Below, in pieces: positions 46,671 to 55,685 of a DNA stretch of 64,000 bases (positions within the stretch are counted from its first letter, which is position 1; every line of letters starts with the position of its first letter). A model generated the notes under the pieces. That model saw only the letters and a list, made by a program, of their open reading frames with translations, ran no database searches and was not told where the DNA came from. Location: positions 310,001 to 374,000 of the forward strand of contig NZ_OCNH01000003.1 in assembly GCF_900230225.1 (NCBI RefSeq). Direction: 5' to 3'. Position numbers and translations under genes: made by a program. This stretch comes from Spirosoma fluviale (GTDB taxonomy: Bacteria > Bacteroidota > Bacteroidia > Cytophagales > Spirosomataceae).

Positions 46671-46797
46671 ATTATAAAACGCTCCTGAGTGAGACGAATA
46701 GGCTTGTATGCGTCTGCTATGTAGTTGGGGTTAAATTGGGCGGTTTCTTTAATAACTGTCAAGTGGTACGCCACCGCGGTACCATTCATAGCATACA
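46671..46797 (+). repeat. Intergenic hairpin repeat, copy 11
   Basis: TATAAAACGCTCC, GTGAGACGAATAGG, TATGCGTCTGCTATG, GGGCGGTTTCTTTAATAACTG (about 46738-46758) and GCATAC at 46791-46796. TTTAATAACTGTCAA is shared with copies 1 and 12. The outer-arm pairing is weaker than in copy 8. Lies before the LytS-type kinase gene. Confidence 0.7.
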
Positions 46798-47066
46798 AGA
46801 AGGCAACCTTAAAATAATATCATGGCGCAAACCTAAAGGCATACGCTATTTAGGGCCCAGCATTGGCGGACAAATTGGTACTCTGCGCCTGCCAAACAAC
46901 CGGCTTCGCCTGGCAATCGGGGAAAAGCAACGAAAGCTTGCCTTTCCCCGATTTGTCAAGTCAACCGCTCCATTTGTTAAGCCGGAACGCCATTTCATAA
47001 AGTTATATTCCCTTCTGTTGCGTCAGTAACTTATCTTGTTAAGCCTAAATATGCTTGTGCCTGCCG

Positions 47067-48842
47067 ATGAGTTATTACTGGAAATTGATTTGTGGAAGCC
47101 TTATTTTAATCCTGTGGTGGCAGACGACATGCGGACAGGGTACGCCCATTTTGCGGGGTGATAGCTGGGCGCAGGTTCAGCAGCAACGAGGAGGGGTGAT
47201 TACCATTGTCTGGGATGAGGTGGCGCCGTATGCTTATCGGGATTCGACGGGTCGGCTGGTGGGTATCGAGGTCGAACTGCTCGAATCGTTCGGGCGCTTT
47301 GTGCGTAAGCAGTACGGGTATGACCTGCGGCTCGAATGGGTAAATGGCGGCAGTTTCAACAAAACTTACCGGTATGTGCAAACGTCGCCTAACCCCGGTG
47401 TATTCGGGCTGGCGTATTTCTCGATCACCCCCGAACGGCTACGCCAGGTGCAGTTCACCCCCGCTTACATGCCCGATCTGAACGTACTTGTTACCCACCC
47501 CGACGCACCCACCTACGCATCGCCCGGTGAGTTCATTCACGATTTGCCCACGATGACCGCCTACACGATGAGCAATACGACCATGGCGCAGGATGTGGAT
47601 TCCCTCAGGCGCACATTTCACCCCAACCTGCCCGTCCGAACCGTGACCGACGACTATGCGGTGCTGGACCGTATCCGCCTTGACAGGCATGGGTTTGGCT
47701 ACGTACCGCTGTCACTCTACCTCTATGCCCGCCAACAGGGACTGACTTTGAAACGGCAATCGGTTTTGCTTAGTGAACGCATTGGCTTTGCCGCTATTTA
47801 TCCGCTCAAAAGCGACTGGAATGAGCCGATGGATGCCTACGCCCGTGCCCTCGGAGCGGCAGATATCACCAATGAAATCGTAAAGCGTTACTTAGGGACG
47901 ACCCTGGCCGGAGTTGTTTTCGACGCGCCAGAGCGACCCTCACGTTACGCAATGGAGCTTCTGTCACTTCAGAAAGAACTGGTGACGCAACGGCTTATCA
48001 GCACCGCTTTGGAAGTGCAGACCCAGAAAACACAGCGCAGTTTAGCGGTGCTGGGGCTGTTCCTGCTCGTAACGGTGGCGGTGTCGCTTTACGTTCGGAC
48101 GGTGAACAAGCAAAAAATCAATCAGCAATTAGCCCAACAGAACACGTTGATCCGGCAGCAGCGCGACGAAATTGAACGGGTAAGCCGCCAGTTAAAGTTA
48201 AAAATGCTCCAGGCCCAGCTCAATCCGCATTTTATCTTCAATTCGCTCAACGCCATCCAGTATTTTATTATGCTGAACGAAAAGCGCAATTCGCTGGCGT
48301 ATGTGGCGGCTTTCTCGCGGTTTATGCGGCAACTGCTTACCACAGCTTCCCAACCCAGCGTATCTGTCCGGCAGGAGGTGCAATTGCTTGACCAGTATCT
48401 GACGCTGGAAAAAATGCGCTTTGCCAACAAATTTGACTTTTCCATAACGACCGATACCGCACCGGATTCTGCCTTGTCTGCGGTGTATATACCCACATTA
48501 TTTGTCCACCCCTTCGTCGAAAACGCGCTTTACCACGGCATTATGAACCGCCCCAACGGGGGAGGAATGCTGCAGATTCAGTTTGGCGATGACCCATCGG
48601 GCGTGCGGGTTACCCTGACCGACAACGGGGTGCAGCGGTCAGCGATGCCGGTTGTCAACGGTCGGCAAACGACGACGGATCTGACGCCCCACTGGGAGTC
48701 GGTACAGGAACGGCTCGCACTCTTTAATGTCCAGACTAACCGCCCTATCCGTGTCGAAACCAGCGCACTAATGACGACCAACGGCACGGCGACCGGTATG
48801 CAGACAATCCTTTATTTGCCGGTAATGACAGAATCCAACTAA
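47067..48842 (+). CDS. Sensor histidine kinase with periplasmic solute-binding domain (LytS-type kinase core)
   Basis: About 591 residues from the ATG at 47067 (signal peptide LICGSLILILWWQTTCG); an earlier TTG is less likely. Residues about 40-270 form a periplasmic binding domain of the SBP_bac_3 type (VAPYAYRDSTGRLVGIEVEL and FGYVPLSLYLYARQ). A TM segment lies at about 325-345, then a coiled coil and the PF06580 His_kinase motif LNPHFIFNSLNAIQYF. The ATP-binding part has FVENALYHG but the G1 box is TDNGVQRS, lacking the usual second Gly (DNGIG), so catalytic efficiency is doubtful. It lies 38 bp before a second kinase and shares one response regulator with it. Confidence 0.88.
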   Translation: MSYYWKLICGSLILILWWQTTCGQGTPILRGDSWAQVQQQRGGVITIVWDEVAPYAYRDSTGRLVGIEVELLESFGRFVRKQYGYDLRLEWVNGGSFNKTYRYVQTSPNPGVFGLAYFSITPERLRQVQFTPAYMPDLNVLVTHPDAPTYASPGEFIHDLPTMTAYTMSNTTMAQDVDSLRRTFHPNLPVRTVTDDYAVLDRIRLDRHGFGYVPLSLYLYARQQGLTLKRQSVLLSERIGFAAIYPLKSDWNEPMDAYARALGAADITNEIVKRYLGTTLAGVVFDAPERPSRYAMELLSLQKELVTQRLISTALEVQTQKTQRSLAVLGLFLLVTVAVSLYVRTVNKQKINQQLAQQNTLIRQQRDEIERVSRQLKLKMLQAQLNPHFIFNSLNAIQYFIMLNEKRNSLAYVAAFSRFMRQLLTTASQPSVSVRQEVQLLDQYLTLEKMRFANKFDFSITTDTAPDSALSAVYIPTLFVHPFVENALYHGIMNRPNGGGMLQIQFGDDPSGVRVTLTDNGVQRSAMPVVNGRQTTTDLTPHWESVQERLALFNVQTNRPIRVETSALMTTNGTATGMQTILYLPVMTESN

Positions 48843-48880
48843 GGCCGTACTTTACACCGGCTAACGCTAACGCCAATGCC

Positions 48881-50248
48881 ATGCCTGCTTCACTTACTCA
48901 ACTCTGGCAATCACTTTCTATCCTTGGGTTAAATCACCCTCGCCTGAGCCAGCCGGGCCTTCCCGCCGACCTCGACAAAAAAGTCGTCCTGTGCAATCGG
49001 ATGGCCGTAACTATTGGGCTGACATTATTCCCCGCTACGTTTCTATTCTGGTCATCGCCCTGGCTTTTTACCTTCTATCTAGTATCGGTGCTGACCTTCA
49101 TGTCGCCCCTGCTGCTCAACTTCCTGGGCTATTTTACCGTGTCGAGGCTCGTACTGACCATCACGCCCTCGCTGTACGTGCTGGTGGGAGCCGGACTAAC
49201 CACCAACGGTCCGGCCATGAGCCAGCAAATTGACCTGATGGCCTCCATTGTGTTTCCGTTGCTCTTGTTTCAACTCACCGAGAGCCGAAAAATGTGGTTT
49301 GGCCTGATCTGGATTGGCCTGATGCTGCTGATTTTTGAGCCGGTCACCCGCTTTATTCCCCGACTTCCGGAACTGGTCAGCGATGAGCAGACCGAGAATG
49401 CGGCTACCCGAACGGCCAGTGGGTTGTTCGCCTTCGCTATGGTAACAGCCGCTTTCCTGTATCAGCAACGTATCAGCCAGCAAACCGAAGCCCGATTGGC
49501 TGAAACGCTCCGGCTGGCCGAGGAGAAAGGCGAGACGGTCTGGCAGCAGCACGAGCAACTGCAACGGCAAATGAGCGAGATCGAGCGGCAAAACGGGGAG
49601 ATTGAACGGATTAACCGGATCCTGCGATCACAGGCCCTCAAAGCCCAGATCAACCCGCACTTTGTTTTTAATGCGCTGAACTCCATTCAGCATTTTGTGG
49701 TCCAGAAAAATACGATGGAAGCCCTGAGCTACCTGACCAAGTTTGCCAAACTGATCCGGCAGGTGCTCGAAAACTCGGTGAACGAACGAATTCCCGTAGC
49801 CGATGAACTCAAAGCCCTGACGTACTACCTTGACCTGGAGAGACTTCGTTTCAACAACGCTTTTGCGTACCAGATCGAGGTAGACGAGACGCTCGATGTA
49901 CACACGATTGAGGTGCCCTCCATGCTGTTGCAGCCGTACGTCGAAAACGCTATTGTGCACGGTTTGCGCCACCGTTCCGGCACGAGCGGACAACTCACCA
50001 TTTGTTTGTTATACCAGACAGACCAGCTGCTGTGTGTGATTGAAGATAACGGCATTGGGCGCCAGGCGTCCCGGGCGTTCAGTGCTGGACGCACCCACAT
50101 CTCACGCGGCACGACCGTAACCGACAACCGTCTGCGGCTGCTCAGTCCTGACGATACCAACCCGATTAGCGTCATCACCCTTGATTTGTTTGATACCGCT
50201 CAACAGCCCTGCGGTACGCGGGTTGAACTAGTTATCCCCCTCCTCTGA
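48881..50248 (+). CDS. LytS-type sensor histidine kinase
   Basis: 455 residues with about five N-terminal hydrophobic segments (about 45-200), a coiled coil (about 205-250) and the PF06580 kinase core: LKAQINPHFVFNALNSIQHF with the acceptor His, FVENAIVHG-type N box (YVENAIVHGLRHR) and an intact G1 box EDNGIGRQAS. The stop lies 4 bp before the LytTR regulator, so the pair is co-translated. It probably senses membrane or envelope state; the signal is unknown. Confidence 0.9.
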   Translation: MPASLTQLWQSLSILGLNHPRLSQPGLPADLDKKVVLCNRMAVTIGLTLFPATFLFWSSPWLFTFYLVSVLTFMSPLLLNFLGYFTVSRLVLTITPSLYVLVGAGLTTNGPAMSQQIDLMASIVFPLLLFQLTESRKMWFGLIWIGLMLLIFEPVTRFIPRLPELVSDEQTENAATRTASGLFAFAMVTAAFLYQQRISQQTEARLAETLRLAEEKGETVWQQHEQLQRQMSEIERQNGEIERINRILRSQALKAQINPHFVFNALNSIQHFVVQKNTMEALSYLTKFAKLIRQVLENSVNERIPVADELKALTYYLDLERLRFNNAFAYQIEVDETLDVHTIEVPSMLLQPYVENAIVHGLRHRSGTSGQLTICLLYQTDQLLCVIEDNGIGRQASRAFSAGRTHISRGTTVTDNRLRLLSPDDTNPISVITLDLFDTAQQPCGTRVELVIPLL

Positions 50249-50252
50249 CACC

Positions 50253-50999
50253 ATGAAAACGGTTATTATCGAAGACGAATATCACAGCCGCGAGTTTCTA
50301 AAAACCGTTATGGCCGATATGCTGCCTGACCTAACGCTGGTCGGCATGGCGGACTCCGTACCAACGGGTGTCACGCTCATCAATCAAACTGCCCCCGATC
50401 TGGTATTTTTAGACGTCGAAATGCACGCCGGTACGGGTTTCGATTTGCTGGAGCAGGTTGGGCAGCGGGGATTCGACGTTATTTTTACCACCGCCTACGA
50501 TCACTACGCGTTGCAGGCCATTAAATTCAGTGCCGCCGATTACCTGCTCAAACCCATCGACCTCGACGAATTGCATGTGGCCGTTCAGAAGGTTCGGGAG
50601 CGACGAGCCAGCCAATCCCCAAATCTGGCTCTCGACCGGCTGCTACAAACCCTGAAACAGCCCACCGCCGATCCCCAAACCATTACCCTGGCCACCTCCG
50701 ACGGGCTGGAGTTTGTGTCCCTGCCCGACATCGTGCGTCTTGAAGCTGCCGGCGCCTACACCACCTTTCATTTGAAGGGAAACCGCAAAATTATGGTCAG
50801 TAAAAACCTCAAGGAATACGAGCAGATGCTGCCCGAAAAACACTTCTTCCGGCTACATAACTCCCACATTGTCAACCTGAACGAAGTACGCCGGATGCTC
50901 AAAACAGATGGCGGCTACGCGATTTTGTCGGACGGCAGCACGATTATGATTTCACCCAGAAAAAAGGAGGAGTTTCTGCGCTTAGTGACCAGCCGTTAA
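50253..50999 (+). CDS. LytTR-family response regulator
   Basis: 248 residues. The receiver domain (about 1-120) has the acidic pocket VIIEDE, the phospho-acceptor Asp in VFLDVEMHAG and Lys in LLKPID. The C-terminal LytTR DNA-binding domain (about 145-245) has LPDIVRLEAAGAYTTFHLKG and FFRLHNSHIVNLNEV. It would be phosphorylated by the kinases encoded just upstream. The terminator at 51030-51069 ends the unit. Confidence 0.93.
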   Translation: MKTVIIEDEYHSREFLKTVMADMLPDLTLVGMADSVPTGVTLINQTAPDLVFLDVEMHAGTGFDLLEQVGQRGFDVIFTTAYDHYALQAIKFSAADYLLKPIDLDELHVAVQKVRERRASQSPNLALDRLLQTLKQPTADPQTITLATSDGLEFVSLPDIVRLEAAGAYTTFHLKGNRKIMVSKNLKEYEQMLPEKHFFRLHNSHIVNLNEVRRMLKTDGGYAILSDGSTIMISPRKKEEFLRLVTSR

Positions 51000-51029
51000 C
51001 TGCGCAGATCAACCACGGATAACGTGTAC

Positions 51030-51069
51030 AAAAAATGGGGGCTGTCCAATTGGGTGGCCCCCGTTTTTT
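51030..51069 (+). terminator. Rho-independent terminator after the LytTR operon
   Basis: GGGGGC (51037-51042) and GCCCCC (51057-51062) form a stem, then T-rich sequence (51064-51069). The preceding A run extends the pairing. It lies 31 bp after the regulator stop. Confidence 0.8.
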
Positions 51070-51153
51070 GTGTCGGTGAACCAATAGAGCTGTTCTGTCA
51101 AGTGAGGGTCCGCAACCGTCAAGCGGCTGTTTACTTGCCCCTGCCCGGCAACC

Positions 51154-51161
51154 TACCTTTG
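51154..51161 (+). promoter_or_regulatory. Candidate -7 promoter element
   Basis: TACCTTTG fits TAnnTTTG and lies 66 bp before the serine hydrolase ATG, just after the terminator. A TTG near 51135-51137 could serve as a poor -33 element. Weak support. Confidence 0.35.
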
Positions 51162-51226
51162 ACGAGTCGATTAGCTACTAATCGCTTAACCAATCAGGTA
51201 TAAACCTTCCATAAGTTCAAAAAAGC

Positions 51227-52426
51227 ATGAAAACAGCACGCATTCAATCCCCTGCCTTCAGTTTCGCCGAGGCATCAACGTTGTTAACCACCAGCCGCAA
51301 AGACGAGATACAACCGGAATCCCAGATGAACCCTTCAGGGGCGGGGCGAATTGGCGACATGGCCACCGCTCAATTCGACGGAGCCAAATTCGGCAAAGCC
51401 ATCGAAACATACATGAACGGCCGGGTGGCTGGCTACGGGTACACGGTTTTCCACGACGGGAAACTGGTGGCCGGTGGTGGTAACGGATGGGCCCGTAAGC
51501 CTTTCGAGAGCACGCCCACCAAGCACAGCGATCAGCAACGGCAGGATATTGCCAGTTGCAGCAAATTTGTGACGGCTCTGACAACCGTTGCGCTGCTGGA
51601 GAAACACAAAATCTCCCTGTTAACACCGGTTTACCATTACCTGCCCGTTTCCTGGAAACCCAGCGCTGCCTTTAAGGAAATTACGTTTGAGCGGCTCCTG
51701 GCGCATCAGACAGCCATTACTAACTATAAAAACGGGTGGGCTGGCCTTAAAAAAGGGGTAGAAGAATTGGCCATTGATAGTAAGGTGAGAAACTACGACA
51801 ATGTCAATTATAGCCTGATGGCCGTGGTTCTGGCTTATGTCGATATCAAAAAGAATCAATCTTTCACGACGAAGCAACTACTCGATTTAGAGGCTAATCC
51901 GGATAGCTGGTATTCGCCAACTAACTTAGGACTGCGGTTCCGGTCGTTGGTACGGGTACTCGTTTTCAAGCCCGCCGGTCTGTTGCACTGGGGCGTAATG
52001 GATTACACAAGCTGGAACAACAACGGTGTCATGAGTCCGGAACTGGGAACCAAAGGCTACCCGTCTGTAAACGGGAATGAACCGGGCATTGCTAAAACTG
52101 ATCTCAGAATCAACGGTGGTTCAGGCGGACTCTATATCAGTGCCAACGAGTTTGGTCGTATTCAGGATGCGGCTGCTCATGGCCAAATCGTGAGTGACCC
52201 GTATTATGAAGTCATGAAAACGAAGTTTCTGGGCTTCGATGGGGTCGTTAACGGAGCCAGAGGCAACTACTACTGGAAAAACGGCGGGGCCAATAACCAG
52301 GAGACGATCCTGTTCGATACGGGCCGTACGCAAATCTGTGTGTTCGCCAACTCCCCGCAGAGCGCCATAAGCAGCGACCGCTCAATCATTGCCAACGCGT
52401 ATGATAATGCCTGGGTGGCCAAGTAG
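51227..52426 (+). CDS. Serine hydrolase, class C beta-lactamase/esterase family
   Basis: 399 residues, no signal peptide. SCSKFVTALTTVALLEK holds the Ser-x-x-Lys catalytic motif, NYDNVNYSLM the Tyr-x-Asn motif, and INGGSGGLY the (K/H)TG-like motif. Homologues include esterases, D-aminopeptidases and beta-lactamases; it is likely an esterase or peptidase. The N-terminus (about 1-50) is a low-complexity leader. It follows the LytTR terminator and precedes the monooxygenase by 86 bp. Confidence 0.8.
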   Translation: MKTARIQSPAFSFAEASTLLTTSRKDEIQPESQMNPSGAGRIGDMATAQFDGAKFGKAIETYMNGRVAGYGYTVFHDGKLVAGGGNGWARKPFESTPTKHSDQQRQDIASCSKFVTALTTVALLEKHKISLLTPVYHYLPVSWKPSAAFKEITFERLLAHQTAITNYKNGWAGLKKGVEELAIDSKVRNYDNVNYSLMAVVLAYVDIKKNQSFTTKQLLDLEANPDSWYSPTNLGLRFRSLVRVLVFKPAGLLHWGVMDYTSWNNNGVMSPELGTKGYPSVNGNEPGIAKTDLRINGGSGGLYISANEFGRIQDAAAHGQIVSDPYYEVMKTKFLGFDGVVNGARGNYYWKNGGANNQETILFDTGRTQICVFANSPQSAISSDRSIIANAYDNAWVAK

Positions 52427-52460
52427 AAAAAGTCTGAACGTAATACCCTCAATCCATCAG

Positions 52461-52482
52461 CCGCCCCGCCTGGGCGGGGCGG
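52461..52482 (+). terminator. GC-rich hairpin between hydrolase and monooxygenase
   Basis: CCGCCCCGCC and GGCGGGGCGG are exact inverted repeats separated by TG, 35 bp after the hydrolase stop. Without a T run, it may only slow transcription. Confidence 0.5.
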
Positions 52483-52512
52483 CTTCCTAACCTCCTAACT
52501 CAATTAATTGAC

Positions 52513-54057
52513 ATGAAAACGGCAAAAACAATTGGCATTATTGGTGCGGGCGTAAGCGGCCTGGTAACGGCTAAAACGATGCGTGAACACGGTTTTTCGG
52601 TCATTATCTTCGAAAAAGAAGCGGAACTGGGCGGGGTCTGGGCATCCACCCGGCGGTATCCCAACGTAACGACGCAGAATACCCGCGATACGTACACATT
52701 CTCTGATTTTCCCATGCCGAAGCATTACGCTGAGTGGCCCACCGGAGAGCAAATCCAGGAGTACCTGACCAATTACGCCCGCCAGTTCGCTATTCTGCCC
52801 TTTGTTCGATTCAGCACCACCGTCGAGCGGGCCGAACCGGTTGAGGGCGGGCAGGACGGCTGGGTCGTTTACACAACCCAGAACGGAAAATCGTCCCGGC
52901 TGATGGTTGATTTTCTGGTGGTCTGCAACGGGGTTTTCAGCGAGCCGAATAGGCCCCAGGTTCCGGGCCGGGCGTTGTTTGCGGGCACGGTGCTGCACAG
53001 CACGGAGTTTCGTGCCGGGCATCTGGAAGCCGCTAAACAGCAGAAAGTGGTGGTGGTTGGATTCGCCAAATCAGCGCACGATATTTTGTCGCAGGTGAGC
53101 GATGTTTCCCATAAGCCGGTGTGCATTTACCGGGAAGCCAAGTGGAAGATGCCGCGTATTTTCTGGGGTCTCAATTTTAAATACCTGCTGCTCCACCGCT
53201 TCGGCGAATCACTGTTTCCGTACCGGACACTGTATGGCATTCACAAATTTCTGCACGGCCCGCTGGGGAAACCCGTAACCGGCCTGCTGACAAAGGGCAT
53301 CGGCAAACTGATTGCGGCTCAGCTTGAGCTTAAAAAAAGCGGTCTGCTCCCCGAAAAGCCGTTCGAAAGCATTGCCAACTGCTCCATCGGGCTAACCTCC
53401 GATCATTTCTACGAGCGGGCACTCTCCGGCGACATTCAACTCGAAAAAGGTGAAATCGCTGCCTTCGACACCGATGGCGTGGTGCTGACCAATGGCAAAA
53501 AAATCACCGCCGACACGGTCGTTTTCGCTACGGGTTTCCAGCAAACCGTACCGTTTTTTGCGCCCGAAATCAGTCGTCGGCTTCGCAATCAGAAAGGCTG
53601 GTTTCAGTTGTACCGCAACGTACTGCCTTTGGGTGTTTCCAATCTATCCTTTGTTGGTTATAATCCGTCCTTATTCACGCCGTTTACGTCCGAATTAGCC
53701 GCCCATTATACAGCGCAATACATTAAGGGTGAGTTGAATCTGCCCAGCCCGGAGGCTATGAAAGCCGAAATTATCCGGCATCAGGAATGGCTGGTAAACC
53801 GTGCTCCTAAAAGTCATTCGTCGGGTACGTGCGTGATCCCGTTCTCGTTCCACCACGCCGACGAACTGATGCGGGACATGGGCCTGAGAACCCGCCGAAC
53901 CTGGAACCCGATTAAAGAGTTTATGGTCCCGTTCAATCCGGGAATCTACAAAGGACTAACGCAGGAGTTAAGTCAGTTGAGTTCTCAGCCGTCAGTGCTA
54001 CCAGGTCAACACGTAGTGCCAGTTAAAACCAACCTGGCCCAACCGGCGGGAAACTGA
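52513..54057 (+). CDS. Flavin-containing monooxygenase
   Basis: 514 residues. The FAD-binding Rossmann motif is GAGVSGLVTAKTMREHGF (Gly-x-Gly-x-x-Gly at about 11-16), followed by the FAD ribose Glu in FEKEAELGGVW. A second nucleotide-binding site, probably NADPH, is VVVVGFAKSAHDI. VFATGFQQTVPFF is the ATG-like motif of FMO/BVMO proteins. It would oxygenate soft nucleophiles or ketones; the substrate is unknown. A single gene after the GC hairpin. Confidence 0.9.
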   Translation: MKTAKTIGIIGAGVSGLVTAKTMREHGFSVIIFEKEAELGGVWASTRRYPNVTTQNTRDTYTFSDFPMPKHYAEWPTGEQIQEYLTNYARQFAILPFVRFSTTVERAEPVEGGQDGWVVYTTQNGKSSRLMVDFLVVCNGVFSEPNRPQVPGRALFAGTVLHSTEFRAGHLEAAKQQKVVVVGFAKSAHDILSQVSDVSHKPVCIYREAKWKMPRIFWGLNFKYLLLHRFGESLFPYRTLYGIHKFLHGPLGKPVTGLLTKGIGKLIAAQLELKKSGLLPEKPFESIANCSIGLTSDHFYERALSGDIQLEKGEIAAFDTDGVVLTNGKKITADTVVFATGFQQTVPFFAPEISRRLRNQKGWFQLYRNVLPLGVSNLSFVGYNPSLFTPFTSELAAHYTAQYIKGELNLPSPEAMKAEIIRHQEWLVNRAPKSHSSGTCVIPFSFHHADELMRDMGLRTRRTWNPIKEFMVPFNPGIYKGLTQELSQLSSQPSVLPGQHVVPVKTNLAQPAGN

Positions 54058-54478
54058 AGAAAATGTCGTCGTTTCATGAATGGAAAACCCGTTATTTCGT
54101 CCGCTTTAAGGATTCGAGCTGCTACCTAACGCGGATGAACGGCTAACCGGCTGACACCGATCGTTCTTGGTCATTCCGTCTTTTGCCTGTTAAAGTACCT
54201 GATCTTCGGGCACGAAAAGAATTGTTGCCCGGGGGTCATTAAATCGTTTGATGAGCCAGGGGAGATCCATGGTCGATATTCTGGCGTTCGCTCGTGATCC
54301 GGTTCATGACCAGTAAAAGGGCGATGGTTTTTGTCAATTAGGCAAGAAACCGTCAATCAGTCATCCCCTACTGCTTTGAGGCCCTCTAGCTTTCCTGTTT
54401 TATTGTATACAACCGTTTACTTGTGTACAGTATAACAAAGCTACAGTGGTCGTTCCTGTTTGTAACCCTTTTAACTAT

Positions 54479-54594
54479 TCTCATAAAAACGCTCCTATTC
54501 GAGACGAATGAGCTTACATGCGTCTGCTTCTTAGTTGGGGCCTTTAATTGGGCACTTGGTTTTAATAACTGTCAACTACCATCTCTATTATACG
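54479..54594 (+). repeat. Intergenic hairpin repeat, copy 12
   Basis: TCATAAAAACGCTCC, TTCGAGACGAATGAGC, TACATGCGTCTGCTTCTTAG, GGGCACTTGG and TTTTAATAACTGTCAACTA, close to copies 1 and 11. It lies upstream of the ECF sigma gene. Confidence 0.7.
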
Positions 54595-54691
54595 AAAACG
54601 CCCACACTGGTTTCTACAAAGTTGACGTGACTCACCCCTTTCCTTACAACTCAAAGGCGATTCTCAATCGAACATGGGTTGCTTGATACAT

Positions 54692-54725
54692 AGTTTTAGT
54701 CAGTTTGTGGAAGCTGACTAAAACT
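54692..54725. terminator. Perfect 12-bp hairpin before the sigma factor operon
   Basis: AGTTTTAGTCAG (54692-54703) and CTGACTAAAACT (54714-54725) are exact reverse complements around a 10-nt loop. It could stop upstream transcription before the ECF operon. Confidence 0.55.
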
Positions 54726-54910
54726 GTGCCTTTATTCAACGGCAGATAATTATCCTCAGTTAATAACAAGACAAAATTCAATTTTTTAGAAAAAAAATTA
54801 AAAACGGCTAAGTGTTTTTTGCCCTGATACCGTCTTAATGAAAGAAGGGTTTTTAAAGTAGGTTACGATCGTTGGCCCCAGAACGAATTACTCTAATAAG
54901 AGATACAAAA

Positions 54911-55615
54911 ATGAATCATCCGCTTCATTTACCAGTAGAGATGGGACAGGGTTTAGTACTGAAACAACAGTCTGATGCTGGATCGTTGTACTTATCGGAT
55001 CTGGGAGAGGCCAATAAGCCAGCTTCTAATAAGGCAGGTTGGGATACTGAACTTTTCCTCCGGAAAGCTTTTCAAGAAAATAGCGATAACGGCATTAGCC
55101 TTCTATTCCGTCAATATTACTCCTTATTGTGTAGCCATGCCGTTCGATATGTATCCTCAAAAGCAATCGCAGAGGATATCGTCTCCGATATTTTTTATGA
55201 ATTTCATACTGAATTACGCTATAAGCATATAACGACCTCCTACAGAGCGTATTTATTTACGGCAGTTCGAAACAGGGCTTTTGATTACGTAAGAGCCGAA
55301 ATGCGACAAAGTACCTCACTTGACAGCGCTGAATTCATACCCGCCCATAGCACCCAAAGCCCGGACATGATCACGCAGTATGAGGAACTATATCATGATG
55401 TGGAAAATGCCATTAACGCGATGCCTGTGAAGCGTCGTCAGATTTACATAATGCACCGCTTTGAGGGAAAAAAATACCAGGAAATAGCTGACGAACTGAA
55501 AATATCACTGCGCACCGTTGAAGCACATCTTTTTCAGGCAATACGTCAGATGCGAAGCTTGCTAAAAAACAAGTGGCTGCTTACTGTGTGCCTGTTAAGT
55601 TATTTCTGGTACTAA
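54911..55615 (+). CDS. ECF RNA polymerase sigma factor
   Basis: About 234 residues from the ATG at 54911; a TTG upstream is less likely. Region 2 is visible in LLFRQYYSLLCSHAVRYV and AEDIVSDIFYEFHTEL, region 4 in RRQIYIMHRFEGKKYQEIA and LKISLRTVEAHLFQAIRQM. The C-terminus is a hydrophobic tail (WLLTVCLLSYFWY), unusual for a soluble sigma factor. FecR lies 70 bp downstream and the SusC gene has an STN domain, so the sigma factor is probably released by a trans-envelope signal from the SusC-like transporter. Confidence 0.9.
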   Translation: MNHPLHLPVEMGQGLVLKQQSDAGSLYLSDLGEANKPASNKAGWDTELFLRKAFQENSDNGISLLFRQYYSLLCSHAVRYVSSKAIAEDIVSDIFYEFHTELRYKHITTSYRAYLFTAVRNRAFDYVRAEMRQSTSLDSAEFIPAHSTQSPDMITQYEELYHDVENAINAMPVKRRQIYIMHRFEGKKYQEIADELKISLRTVEAHLFQAIRQMRSLLKNKWLLTVCLLSYFWY

Positions 55616-55685
55616 TGACTCTTTTTCGGGGGGCGACTACAGGGTTACCTCCTCAAACGGTCATGATCTAGTTAAAATTTTACCC

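Noticed and set aside
46667..47029. 120-codon plus-strand frame over repeat copy 11
   Set aside because: Starts inside the repeat and shows no family motif.
422..54594. Reading the dispersed repeats as a CRISPR array
   Set aside because: Copies are kilobases apart, vary in sequence and have genes between them; no cas genes occur.
422..54594. Calling the repeats true attC sites
   Set aside because: No integron integrase in the window, outer inverted ends are not an attC feature, and modules include genes on both strands; kept only as a hypothesis.
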